Source: CBDFNC01 sp965249895
GTDB taxonomy: Bacteria > Pseudomonadota > Gammaproteobacteria > Enterobacterales > CBDFNC01
NCBI GenBank assembly: GCA_965249895.1
Contig: CBDFNC010000005.1
Coordinates: 2,666,001-2,730,000, forward strand
DNA: 64,000 nt
Direction of reading: 5' to 3'
This document shows positions 50,374 to 58,995 of the stretch, in pieces (the stretch's first letter is position 1; every line of letters begins with the position of its first letter). The position numbers were made by a program, and so were the translations under genes. The notes under the pieces are model-generated. The model was not told where the DNA came from. It made no database searches and was given only the letters and a program-made list of their open reading frames with translations.

Positions 50374-51660
50374 TTACATACCAAAGAATCCAGGGAATGC
50401 CATCAGGCTCGCCACAACCATTATCTGCAGCGCAATAAACGGCATTACCCCACGGTAGATATCCTGGGTCGTAATTCCGGGTGGAGCAACGCCCTTAAGG
50501 TAAAAGAGACTAAACCCAAAGGGCGGTGTCAGGAAAGACGTCTGCAAGTTCATGGCTATCAGGATGGCGAACCACACCATATTAATGCCCATCATCTCGG
50601 CAATCGGCGCCAGGATAGGTACTATGATAAAGCAGATTTCCACGAAATCGATAAAGAAACCCAGGATCAGGATCACTACCATGGTGAGGATCAAGAAACC
50701 CCATTTCTCACCGGGTAACGCCATCATCCATTCTTCCACCAGCTCGTCACCACCTGTATAGGTAAACGCCATTGAGAATGCCGTGGCGCCCAACAAGATA
50801 GCAAACACCATAGCTGTCACTTTCACTGTCTCAGAGGCACTGTCATACAACATGGACCAGGAGAACTGACGGTATACGATAGAAAGTACGACTGCACCTA
50901 CGCCACCCAAAGCCGCAGATTCTGTTGGCGTAGCAACCCCAGCAAAAATGGACCCCAATACCACGACAATTAATGCCAACGGAGGAACAATGGCTTTTAA
51001 GGCAATAATAAGTTCTTCGGAGCGACTGGCATCTTCATCAGACGCAGGAATAGGAGGGGCAGCTTCAGGATTACGCCAGGTATAAATCAGGATATAGATA
51101 ATATATACAGCTATTAGTGTCAGGCCTGGGCCTACAGCAGCCCTGAATAGATCACCGACCGGTATTCCCATCACATCCCCTAACAGGATCAGGACGATGG
51201 AAGGGGGAATAATTTGCCCCAAGGTACCGGAGGCACAAATCGTGCCGCAAGCCAGTGATTTTTTATATTTGTATTTCATCATCACCGGCAAGGAGATAAG
51301 CCCCATTGCCACTACGGATGCACCTACCACACCGGTTGAGGCGGCCAGCAAAGAGCCCACTAAAATAGTAGAAATGGCCACACCACCGCGTACGCCACCA
51401 AACAATCGTCCCATGGACTCCAGCAACTGTTCAGCGAGTCTGGTTTTTTGTAGCACCAACCCCATAAACACAAACAGGGGAACCGCCATTAATATTGTAT
51501 TTTCCATGATGCTTTGAATGCGATAGGGCATAAAAGCAAACATCTCCGGCCCTTCAGCCAGCACACCAAAAATCAGTGCAACACCGCCAAATGTAAACGC
51601 GACGGGGAAACCAAAAAGTAGTGCAAACAGGGCTACAACAAACATGATAATCCCTATCAT
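50374..51660 (-). CDS. dctM: TRAP transporter large permease subunit
   Basis: 428 residues with about twelve membrane helices. The DctM/DctP-permease pattern includes FALLFGFPVAFTFGGVALIFGVL, the G-rich SLLAASTGVVGASVVAMGLISLPVMMKYKYKKSLACGTICASGTLGQIIPPSIVLILLGDVMGIPVG, GVATPTESAALGGVGAVVL, and NLQTSFLTPPFGFSLFYLKGVAP near the end. It forms the sodium-dependent permease with DctQ. The ATG overlaps the dctQ stop by four bases. Confidence 0.94.
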   Translation of the reverse strand: MIGIIMFVVALFALLFGFPVAFTFGGVALIFGVLAEGPEMFAFMPYRIQSIMENTILMAVPLFVFMGLVLQKTRLAEQLLESMGRLFGGVRGGVAISTILVGSLLAASTGVVGASVVAMGLISLPVMMKYKYKKSLACGTICASGTLGQIIPPSIVLILLGDVMGIPVGDLFRAAVGPGLTLIAVYIIYILIYTWRNPEAAPPIPASDEDASRSEELIIALKAIVPPLALIVVVLGSIFAGVATPTESAALGGVGAVVLSIVYRQFSWSMLYDSASETVKVTAMVFAILLGATAFSMAFTYTGGDELVEEWMMALPGEKWGFLILTMVVILILGFFIDFVEICFIIVPILAPIAEMMGINMVWFAILIAMNLQTSFLTPPFGFSLFYLKGVAPPGITTQDIYRGVMPFIALQIMVVASLMAFPGFFGM

Positions 51661-52208
51661 GATAGCGCTCCTTTATCGTTATTATGCTCAGGATTAACCT
51701 GTTCAGGGTGCAATACGGAATTGATAGAATGGATTAATAAACCCAGACCACTCACAGCCATAAAAAAGAAAGAAAAAGGTATGACGGCTTTTATAATCCA
51801 GCGATAAGGCAACCCACCCGGATCGCCACTGGTTTCACCCAGATCATACGCTTCTTTGGCGAAGTCGATGGCATACCAAAAAACCAACAGACAAAACGGG
51901 AACAACAGAAACAAGGTGCCTAGGATATCGATAATACCTTGAGTTCGACGGGACAGGCCTTCATAAATTACATCTACTCGAACATGACCACCGGTCTTAA
52001 TGGCATATGGAACGCCCAATAAAAACACGGCCGAGAACAAGTGCCATTCCAGCTCTTGCAAACCAATAGACACATCGTTAAACAGATAACGCATGATCAC
52101 GTCATAGAATACGTTGACCAACAGCAAGAGAAACAGCGTCGCAGCTATCCAACCCAGGCAATCCGAGATGCGATTTATAACACGCTCTACGGCTTGTAAA
52201 CTTCCCAT
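51657..52208 (-). CDS. dctQ: TRAP transporter small permease subunit
   Basis: 183 residues, four membrane helices. Typical DctQ sequence: AATLFLLLLVNVFYDVIMRYLFNDVSIGLQELEWHLFSAVFLLGVPYAIKTGGHVRVDVIYEGLSRRTQGIIDILG. The GYAI-like VPYAIKTGGHVRVDVI is the family signature. It couples to DctM; the pair is translationally coupled. The dctP gene lies 63 bp upstream. Confidence 0.93.
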   Translation of the reverse strand: MGSLQAVERVINRISDCLGWIAATLFLLLLVNVFYDVIMRYLFNDVSIGLQELEWHLFSAVFLLGVPYAIKTGGHVRVDVIYEGLSRRTQGIIDILGTLFLLFPFCLLVFWYAIDFAKEAYDLGETSGDPGGLPYRWIIKAVIPFSFFFMAVSGLGLLIHSINSVLHPEQVNPEHNNDKGALS

Positions 52209-52271
52209 GTTATAACTCCAGAAAGAAAAAAGGGGTCAGTCGACCCCTATGTAGATAGGTAACTTTAAGTA

Positions 52272-53351
52272 TTACTTAGTTTGACTGTTCAGGTAAGACT
52301 GCTCAGAAATCTCCGTCCAGGCGCGTACTGTTTTCAGGTAATCAGCTTGCGACGTTAAGATTTCTTTAGCCAGCGGATCACTGTCTGCACGCTCTTTCAG
52401 CAGCTCAGTATTGGCTTGTTTCATTGCAGAGATCACTTCAGCAGGGAACTGTTTAATCTGAATATTCGGGAAATCCTTCTTCATGGTTGCCCAGTTTTTC
52501 GCACTTTCGTGGGTAGACTGGATATACATATCGTAGGCAGCTGTACGCATTGCAACACGTAAGATCTCTTTCAGGTCGTCAGGCAGCTTTTTCCAGGTCC
52601 GTTTGTTGATCAGGAACTGCAGTTCTGTTGCAGGCTCATGCCAACCCGTGTAGTAATAAGGTGCGATTTTGTGGAAACCCATACGCAAATCAAGAGAAGG
52701 ACCTACCCATTCCAGTGCGTCAATGGTGCGACGTTCAAGAGCTGTGTATAGCTCTCCCGGGGCGATATTGGTTGGTTTTGCGCCCACTTTGGCCAGTACT
52801 TCACCGGCAAAACCTGGGATACGCATTTTCAGACCTTTCAGGTCTTCCACTGAATTGATCTCTTTCTGGAACCAACCACCCATCTGGTTACCCGTGTTAC
52901 CACCCGGGAAAGACAACATGTTGTGTTTGGAATAGACTTTTTCCATCAACTCCATACCACCACCATGGTAGAACCAGCTGTATTGCTCAGGTGCGATCAT
53001 ACCAAACGGCATAGTGGTGAAATATAAGGTATTAGGAACCTTGCCTTTCCAGTAATAAGACGCTGAATGTCCCATATCGTATTGGCCGGATTTCACCATA
53101 TCAAACACACCAAACGGTGCTTTATGTTTGTTGGCGGAATCGATACGAATTTGAAGACGACCATTAGACATGGTTTCCGCCATTTTTGCCATATTGCGCG
53201 TAGCTTCACCAAAGATAGGGAAGTTTGGCTGCCAGGTTTCAGCCAATTTTAGTTTGTATACTTTTTCCGCCATGGCCGGGCCGGATAACAAGGCCGCACA
53301 GGCTCCTGCCATCAGCAGGGTTTTGCGCAGGGAGGTCTTCAGCAGGTTCAT
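52272..53351 (-). CDS. dctP: TRAP transporter substrate-binding protein
   Basis: 359 residues with a signal peptide (to AMA-E, about residue 28). The DctP fold includes LAETWQPNFPIFGEATRNMAKMAETMSNGRLQIRIDSANKHKAPFGVFDMVKSGQYDMGHSASYYW and DLKGLKMRIPGFAGEVLAKVGAKPTNIAPGELYTALERRTIDALEWVGPSLDLRMGFHKIAPYYYTGWHEPA. The RIPG arginine is the carboxylate-binding residue. The EWVGPSLDL...GWHEP stretch resembles 2-oxoacid/monocarboxylate-binding members such as TakP. A small organic acid is thus the likely ligand. First gene of dctPQM. Confidence 0.92.
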   Translation of the reverse strand: MNLLKTSLRKTLLMAGACAALLSGPAMAEKVYKLKLAETWQPNFPIFGEATRNMAKMAETMSNGRLQIRIDSANKHKAPFGVFDMVKSGQYDMGHSASYYWKGKVPNTLYFTTMPFGMIAPEQYSWFYHGGGMELMEKVYSKHNMLSFPGGNTGNQMGGWFQKEINSVEDLKGLKMRIPGFAGEVLAKVGAKPTNIAPGELYTALERRTIDALEWVGPSLDLRMGFHKIAPYYYTGWHEPATELQFLINKRTWKKLPDDLKEILRVAMRTAAYDMYIQSTHESAKNWATMKKDFPNIQIKQFPAEVISAMKQANTELLKERADSDPLAKEILTSQADYLKTVRAWTEISEQSYLNSQTK

Positions 53352-53681
53352 AGTTCAGATCCTTTTAACTTATAAATATTTTGTAAACACCAGTATAGAA
53401 TGAGCAATTTTTACTAGCTAATACATTCGAAATAGCGCTGATTTACTGTAATTACTACCTAGAATGTTAAACAAACAACTATATAAAATTTACGTATAAC
53501 TACGTAGCCCATATGCAACACTAGACATATATACCAAACAGATACAGATAGTTACATAAAGAGCAAAACAATCACAAGATAAGTAGTTACAGTGACTGTT
53601 AATTAATCATCGTGAATAAAGACTAATTGTTAGCAATGTGATAGCAAACACATTATTCCCCCTCAATCACACAAAAAATAC
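53352..53681. other. Intergenic region upstream of dctP
   Basis: 330 bp, very AT-rich, containing the dctP promoter somewhere on its minus strand. No coding frame or clear operator was identified. At its right end it meets a terminator hairpin and the quinone oxidoreductase remnant. Confidence 0.4.
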
Positions 53682-53704
53682 AGGCAGGGAGTGACTCCCT
53701 GCCT
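53672..53704 (-). terminator. Orphan intrinsic terminator facing dctP
   Basis: AGGCAGGGAG (53682-53691) and CTCCCTGCCT (53695-53704) form a perfect 10-bp stem with a 3-nt loop. On the minus strand it is followed by GTATTTTTTG, a good intrinsic terminator. No minus-strand gene lies upstream of it; the sequence there is a plus-strand remnant. The gene it served appears to have been lost. Confidence 0.65.
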
Positions 53705-54397
53705 AAAGCGCTTGCTCAGCGAATATAGCAATCGAGTTCTCAAACAAGGCGCTTACGCCGAATACCTTGCTGTGGATAGTCAATTTGTAGCGACTAAGCC
53801 GACAGCACTCGACCACAATCATAGCGCTGCAGTACCATTGGCTGCACTTACCGCCTGGCAGTCTCTGTTTGACATTGGCAGCCTGCAAGCAGGACAAAAA
53901 GTACTTATTCACGCGGCATCCGGTGGCGTTGGCAGTTTCGCCGTGCAGTTTGCAAAAGCCCGCGGCGCCCATGTAACTGGTACAGCGTCGAGTAACAACG
54001 AAGCGTTTGTCAGGGGGGCCTGGGAGCGGACGAATTTATCGATTATCGCCGCACTAAATTTGAAGATGTCGCGCAGGAGATGGATGTTGTATTTGCTGCG
54101 GTGGGCGGCGATGATACGGTAGCGCGTTCATTTTCGGTAGTGAAAAAAGGCGGCCACCTAATCTCCGTAATAGATGAAGACCCTGACGGCAAGGCCGATG
54201 ATCATGGGATTAACTTCCAACGCACCTGGGTTCAACCTAATGCCTGCCAACTCTCTGAAATAGCGACATTGATTGATGCTGGCACGGTAAAAGTAAGTCT
54301 GGATAGTGTATTTCCTCTGGCAGACGCCAAAGCCGCTCACCTGCGCAGTCAGACTCGCAGAGCAACCGGAAAAATCGTTCTGCAAGTAAGTGAATAA
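53695..54397 (+). pseudogene. Zinc-type NADP-dependent oxidoreductase remnant
   Basis: Lacks the first 100 or so residues of a quinone-oxidoreductase-like MDR protein. Similarity begins near VLKQGAYAEYLAVDSQFVATKPTALDHNHSAAVPLAALTAWQSLFDIGSLQAGQKVLIHAASGGVGSFAVQFAKARGAHVTG, with the GGVG nucleotide-binding loop. The frame breaks in the run of six G at 54013-54018; the next frame continues GLGADEFIDYRRTKFEDVAQEMDVVFAAVGGDD to GKIVLQVSE. Truncation plus frameshift make it a pseudogene. Confidence 0.9.
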
Positions 54398-54522
54398 CAA
54401 ACCTGCTTACTTATGCTCCAGAGTTTATCTTAACCTGTTGAAAGTAGTTTAATTGACCTCATATTTTGTTTGGACATTTGGACACTTTCAACCACCCGGT
54501 AAAGTAACAAGAAAACGAAAAT

Positions 54523-54819
54523 ATGAAGGTATTAACATGCATCGCCAGAATTCAGGCAAACAGCGGATCCGAGCAGCAGGTAAAGACAGAGTTACTCAAG
54601 CTATTAGCACCAACAAGAAATGAGCCCGGCTGTATCAATTATGATATGCACGTTGATAATGAGTAGCCAACCATCTTCATCTTCCACGAAAATTGAGATT
54701 CAGAGGAGCGGCTAGATAAGCATTTGGAATCCAATCACATCAAAAATTGCTTCGATAAAATTGGCGAACTGCTAGTCTCTGTAGATATCATCAGGTTGTC
54801 CAAACTGGAAGCCCAGTAA
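54523..54819 (+). pseudogene. YgiN-like antibiotic biosynthesis monooxygenase remnant
   Basis: A frame of 99 codons with two in-frame stops. It reads MKVLTCIARIQANSGSEQQVKTELLKLLAPTRNEPGCINYDMHVDNE, stop (TAG, 54664), PTIFIFHEN, stop (TGA, 54694), DSEERLDKHLESNHIKNCFDKIGELLVSVDIIRLSKLEAQ. The pattern (EPGC..Y..H.D....P..F.F.E.W.S...LD.H..S.H) is that of ABM-domain monooxygenases such as YgiN. The TGA stands where tryptophan is expected. The ends are intact, so inactivation looks recent. Confidence 0.9.
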
Positions 54820-54873
54820 TTGGCAGCCATGAGTTTCCCCCTGAAACTCATGGCTTAGGATTGACCAACCCCA

Positions 54874-55716
54874 CTAATTGAGCTTTTTCCAATCCTTAAC
54901 CTTAGGGTTAAAAAATCCGGCCTCAGTATAAGCTCTTCGAAAAGTGCCCTGCGCCAACATTTCAGTTAACCCTTTTTCCAATGCCTGTTTCACCCTCTCA
55001 GCATCCGGGTGTCGGCGAGACAGGACAAAGTGCCGGCTCCCTCTTAAACCAAGCTTAATATGTGGAATTGGCACAAATACGGTATCCCGAGAGATAAAAG
55101 ACAGGTCTGGAGTAACTTGAAAAGGAGCCAATAAAAAGTCTGCACGACCTCCAATCACCATACCCACCATGGATTTCCATTTTACTACGTTATACAAGTT
55201 TTTTAGCTTAAGCTCGGACAAGGTTTCCCAATCTGCCGTCCATTGCTTGTTGGAAACCGCAGACATTGTACTGAAATCAGACACCTCCTTTACAGACAAG
55301 GCTTTTAAATTGGTGCTCAGGGTATAAAAGCCCGCTTCAAACTCCCCATCCTTTATCACCGCATCACTAATAAACAACTCGTCTGGATAACCAACCAACT
55401 CAGAATACCAGGCTGAATTAGCAGCCATCACGTTGGCGCCAACTCTGACCTGTTTAATAATACGGCCGTAGTTGGGACCATAATCAAACACAAAGTTCGT
55501 TTTTAGTCCACCCAGGTGTAATGCCTGCTGTAGCAATACCAACTCGACCACGCCACGGCGGGAAAAAGGACCCGAATAATCGGTGATGGACAAGGGATCT
55601 CTACCATTAAGAAACTTGGTATAGCTAATATGAATGCTTTTTTCGACGAGTAACCGGACAGGCTCAGCCGTTAAATTAAAACTAAGCAGTACTGCACACA
55701 AAACCAACCAATGCAT
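54874..55716 (-). CDS. Periplasmic solute-binding-like protein
   Basis: 280 residues with a signal peptide (HWLVLCAVLLSFNLTAE). The mature protein has a family 3-like solute-binding layout: VRLLVEKSIHISYTKFLNG, then VVELVLLQQALHLGGLKTNFVFDYGPNYGRIIKQVRVGANVMAANSAWYSE, and MVGMVIGGRADFLLAPFQVTPDLSF. The C-terminus carries QALEKGLTEMLAQGTFRRAYTEAGFF. No permease genes are nearby. It appears intact within a region of decayed genes. Confidence 0.75.
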   Translation of the reverse strand: MHWLVLCAVLLSFNLTAEPVRLLVEKSIHISYTKFLNGRDPLSITDYSGPFSRRGVVELVLLQQALHLGGLKTNFVFDYGPNYGRIIKQVRVGANVMAANSAWYSELVGYPDELFISDAVIKDGEFEAGFYTLSTNLKALSVKEVSDFSTMSAVSNKQWTADWETLSELKLKNLYNVVKWKSMVGMVIGGRADFLLAPFQVTPDLSFISRDTVFVPIPHIKLGLRGSRHFVLSRRHPDAERVKQALEKGLTEMLAQGTFRRAYTEAGFFNPKVKDWKKLN

Positions 55717-56385
55717 AATTGAATCTCTTTCTGCTTTCCTGAGTATAAGTCAGACCACCTTCGCTTCTTCTTCTCACAGCATGACTTATTTAGCCTCGCT
55801 ACCAAAATTTTTTTCACCGCACAGGATACCCAGCGCCAGCGACCAAACACGTATGGCATCCCCCGTCAAAGAGTCCCCGCTCGGGCAATCCTGGGGGCAA
55901 TTTCCAGTTAGCACCCTTTCCTCTTAGCCGAACACACAGCAAACAATCTTCACGCGAAGATTCTTGACTGCGCCCCAGGCCTTATATACCTTTACCTCGA
56001 GATTCTTGATCTAGAGGATGTTCGCCTGAGTAAGGCTACTTTACGTAACTCTTTGAGGCTGTAGCGACGCAACCAGATGGAAAGGTCCAGCGCCAAGCGG
56101 ACCCCAAGAATCACAGAGATGTACGTATATCATTGATACCAACCAGTATCGAATTAATAAACAGTGCAGTGACAAAACACGTTACCAATGGTGATAATTT
56201 TCTCAGTGCCCTGTCAGCAAAAGAGCAAGAGTCGTTAGCGTCATTGCTTAAAAATTTACTTATGAGTCATAAGGCTTAATGAGTTAAGCAAAGCTGGTTT
56301 TTCATTAGATGAGACCTGACCCCGGCCATTTCGCAGGTTTTTGCGGCGCTGGAGGTTAGCGACCTCCGACTACCCGGTTGTGTTT
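55717..56385. other. Long gap holding the MarR remnant
   Basis: About 670 bp between the solute-binding protein gene and the GFA-family gene. The left part (55717-55925) includes the upstream region of the solute-binding gene and nothing else recognised. The centre is the MarR remnant; 56281-56385 is noncoding. Confidence 0.5.
55930..56280 (+). pseudogene. MarR family regulator remnant with frameshifts
   Basis: Pieces in different frames follow MarR order: LEDVRLSKATLRNSLRL (recognition helix), DGKVQRQADPKNHRDVRISLIPTSIELINSAVTKHVTNGDNFLSALSAK (wing and dimer helix), then after an extra A in the run near 56219-56223, EQESLASLLKNLLMSHKA with a stop at 56278-56280. A stop and a shift also separate the first two pieces. 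No single frame covers it, so the gene is inactive. It lies among remnants of redox genes that MarR proteins often control. Confidence 0.75.
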
Positions 56386-56730
56386 TTACCAATTGGCGCC
56401 ATCAAAATGCCTTTTTGAAATGTTCGTTACCAGCTCTCGATCGAACATTCGAAAGTTCACACCGACTCTGTCCATGTCTGACTTAGGCCTAGACGTATAA
56501 TGTGTCACACAGCCACAGTTACCGCAGTGATGAAAATCTATATATTCGTCACCCCATGTATAGGTTTTTAACTCGCTCATATTGGTTTTCACTACCACTT
56601 CAGCCGCCTTGTAATATCCCCATAGGGCGCCATACCTATTACAAATAGAGCAATTGCAACTTGTTAATGATTCGGGTAAGTCATTGATTTCGACTTCAAC
56701 ATTTCCGCAGTGACATGATGCATTTATCAT
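56386..56730 (-). CDS. GFA family (glutathione-dependent formaldehyde-activating-like) protein
   Basis: 114 residues from the ATG at 56728-56730, which has AAGGA five bases upstream; a longer frame to 56766 is rejected. Zinc ligands are seen in INASCHCGNVEVEI (CxC), SCNCSICNRYGALWGYY (CxxC) and HHCGNCGCVTHYTSRP. The family shares the fold of formaldehyde-activating enzyme, but most members have unknown substrates. It is 123 bp downstream of the qnr-like gene on the same strand. Confidence 0.88.
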   Translation of the reverse strand: MINASCHCGNVEVEINDLPESLTSCNCSICNRYGALWGYYKAAEVVVKTNMSELKTYTWGDEYIDFHHCGNCGCVTHYTSRPKSDMDRVGVNFRMFDRELVTNISKRHFDGANW

Positions 56731-56853
56731 ATTTATCCTTAATTTACCTGTGACTGACAACCCCAAATAGCACTGTACATATAAACAGTTTTTGATTCAA
56801 GTTAGATCCAATCCGCCCATAACGATGACCCAGTAAGCTGGTTTAATATCAAA

Positions 56854-57504
56854 CTAACTGACCACAATGCCAAGTTGAGATAACAGCTGCTCTTGTTGCC
56901 ATTCGCAAATTTTCACCCCATCCAGACTGACTTTACGGGGATCTAAACCTTCGAGCTCAGTGTGGGACAAATCACTCTGCTCCAGATGAAACTGCCCCCA
57001 TGCTTCTTGAGAAAACACGCTACGGCTCAGATCACTACCCCTAAATGACGCTCTGTTAAGATTCGCGCCTATCCATCTATTTTCTGATAAATCACATTTT
57101 TCAATACACTGGAATTCGAAGTTTGCGTAAGACAAGTTACAGCCTGTGATATAGGCCAGACAAAAGTTAAATTGATGGCTTACTCTGTTTACAAAACTTG
57201 CTTTGGAAAAGTTGGCGCCTTTCAAGTCACACTCTCTCAGCTCTAATCCAAAACAATTTGCCCCAACAAAAGTACACATGGAAAGCTGACACTGCTTAAA
57301 GCTGGCATCCCTTAAATCAGCGTACTTAAAATTGCATCCCTCGATAGCACCTTTCTTTATAAATACACAGTCAACAAATTCGGCCTCCCGCAACAAGGCT
57401 CTGGAGAAATCACAATTAAAAAAGTGGCACTTAGTAAACCTATATTGTTCAAGATCTTTGCCTGAAAAATCCTGCTCAATAAACACCTGGTTGCTTTCCT
57501 TCAC
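56854..57504 (-). CDS. qnr: Qnr pentapeptide-repeat protein, QnrA-like
   Basis: 216 residues with a GTG start and a strong AGGAGG seven bases upstream. The pentapeptide repeats run almost throughout, A(D/N)LxX-type: NCDFSRALLREAEFVDCVF, CNFKYADLRDASFKQCQLSMCTF, GANCFGLELRECDLKGANFSKASF. Sequence and length match QnrA closely over the whole protein, including SHQFNFCLAYITGCNLSYANF, GSDLSRSVFSQEAWGQ and the end LDPRKVSLDGVKICEWQQEQLLSQLGIVV. Two internal loops interrupt the helix as in Qnr. Qnr protects DNA gyrase and topoisomerase IV from quinolones. No LexA box was seen upstream. It is probably a chromosomal Qnr of this species. Confidence 0.92.
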   Translation of the reverse strand: MKESNQVFIEQDFSGKDLEQYRFTKCHFFNCDFSRALLREAEFVDCVFIKKGAIEGCNFKYADLRDASFKQCQLSMCTFVGANCFGLELRECDLKGANFSKASFVNRVSHQFNFCLAYITGCNLSYANFEFQCIEKCDLSENRWIGANLNRASFRGSDLSRSVFSQEAWGQFHLEQSDLSHTELEGLDPRKVSLDGVKICEWQQEQLLSQLGIVVS

Positions 57505-57982
57505 TAGTTATCCTCCTGATTTAAAAGGCTAAGTTAACACTGGCAAGGTTAACTAGCTAGAAATTAAAACTCTTGAAAATCAGGACTTTAAGACCCCCTC
57601 AAATCGCCAAAATAAGGTGCCAAAATAGCCCTGCAAGCCACGTTTGATAGCTCTAACCTAAGTGGCATCGGGAAAAATAATTTTTTTAATTAGAGCCGCA
57701 CTGTGAAAGCTTTAAGCTTGGCCGTTTTTCAGGGTGTTCCTCCCCTAACAACTCGGGTTGTTTGCCGAGCTTTGTATCGCCGTAAACAGACAGCGCTAAC
57801 TGTCGTTATTCGAAGCCCTTTGTTCGACTTTTCGCCAATAGTGAAACTCACACTAAGGGATGCTGTATTCCCCCCCGAGATAGCGAATGTTTTACATCCC
57901 CACATAATTCATCGTTGTGATGAAAATACTCCTTGTAAAGATTGTTAGCCGCTAACACAACTCATTAAATAGGAACTTATTA
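57505..57982. other. Intergenic region, no confident gene
   Basis: About 480 bp between the qnr-like gene start and the reductase remnant. It contains the qnr upstream region and a short palindromic GTTAAC pair near 57532 and 57548. An 81-codon plus-strand frame with a GTG start (57703-57948) has no ribosome binding site or recognisable similarity and was not called. Confidence 0.4.
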
Positions 57983-58385
57983 TCATCCGAATTACAGTAT
58001 TTGGAGCAACCGGAAACGTTGGTAGCAGAGTCGTAGCGGAGGCCTTATCCCGCTGCCATGAAGTGACAGCAGTGGTCAGAGACCCGTCTCGGTTTCATGA
58101 GCTAAACAGCGCGGCCATCGCCCGCTCTGGCGACATCCGAAATGTCGAATACGTGGTTAAATTAACCGCTGGCCAGGGCCTGGTAGCGATATCTCGTAGA
58201 AGACGAACCTAGGTTTGTTCCTCTGGCCTGGAGATCGTACCGGAAATTACAGCCTGGGCAGTGACGAGATCCTGATCGATACCGAAGGTAACTCTCAGAT
58301 CTCGATGGAAGATCTCGCTGTAGCCTTGTTGGATGAGGCCGAACAGCCTAAGCACCACAGAACAAGATTCACGGTTGCTTACTGA
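57983..58385 (+). pseudogene. NmrA-like NAD(P)-binding reductase, internally deleted
   Basis: The N-terminal part reads IIRITVFGATGNVGSRVVAEALSRCHEVTAVVRDPSRFHELNSAAIARSGDIRN, a Rossmann GATGNVG opening. It lacks a proper start codon and soon loses the reading frame. After a deletion of the central region, the C-terminus follows: [49 protein letters not shown]. This matches the family end. About 200 residues in homologues are reduced to about 130 codons here. It is non-functional. Confidence 0.85.
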
Positions 58386-58995
58386 GCATCTAATTGTATC
58401 GCTTACACCGGCACGAAGGGCAACAGCTTAGCTGTATCTGCTGATTTCTCTTGATCCATTGTGGGTGGTGACAGGATAAATAACTGGTAACTTAGCTTCG
58501 TAGGCCACGATATAAAAGGGTCCAGAGTAATTAGATCCATATTCCGCACCAAAATTTTTAACATGCCGATAAATAATGCCTATTTAAATTGGCCTAAGAA
58601 TGGCCAGAAAAATAGCTATTTAAAGTCAGTCACTTATAAACTGGTACGGAAAGCCAGATTAGAAGTTATCCCTGCAATACATCAAACAGGGAAATATAAA
58701 GATTGCCGCCCAGCAAAGGTAATTCACCGATAAGCGATACCATAAACCAGTCATAACATCGAAAATATTGGCCCTCACTTGGGGGCCGGTAATAAATAGC
58801 TCCAACATTTAGAAACCTTGGTCGAAGGCTATTGTGGAGCAGTAATAGAGTTTCATCCTCAGATTTACACGCTTTGCCGCCTGTTCAGATCATGAAAGTA
58901 TCGCAGCCGTGATGCCATACCAGGCTAACCATAATGGCTAACAAGTAATATCCTACAAATCGAAATTAACACGACAACGGTCCGGTCAAGTTAGT
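58386..58995. other. Intergenic region, no gene seen
   Basis: 610 bp with many stops in all frames. It lies between the reductase remnant and the His-rich protein gene. It may be decayed sequence, but no family could be recognised in it. The promoter of the His-rich protein gene should be at its right end. Confidence 0.4.

Noticed and set aside
54664..54696. Possible stop-codon recoding (TAG, TGA) in the YgiN-like frame
   Set aside because: No selenocysteine or pyrrolysine element is apparent, homologues have ordinary residues there, and neighbouring genes are also decayed.
55634..55927. Plus-strand frame of 97 codons opposite a solute-binding protein gene start
   Set aside because: Mostly antisense to the signal peptide region of the real gene; composition is Ser/Pro-rich as expected for a shadow.
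57505..57700. LexA box upstream of the qnr-like gene, as known for qnrB
   Set aside because: No CTGT-N8-ACAG match was found in the upstream region.
57703..57948. 81-codon GTG-initiated frame, considered as a gene or integron cassette with an attC-like site (TAACAA...TTGTT)
   Set aside because: No ribosome binding site; the palindromes do not fit the RYYYAAC/GTTRRRY core boxes of attC; no integrase seen.
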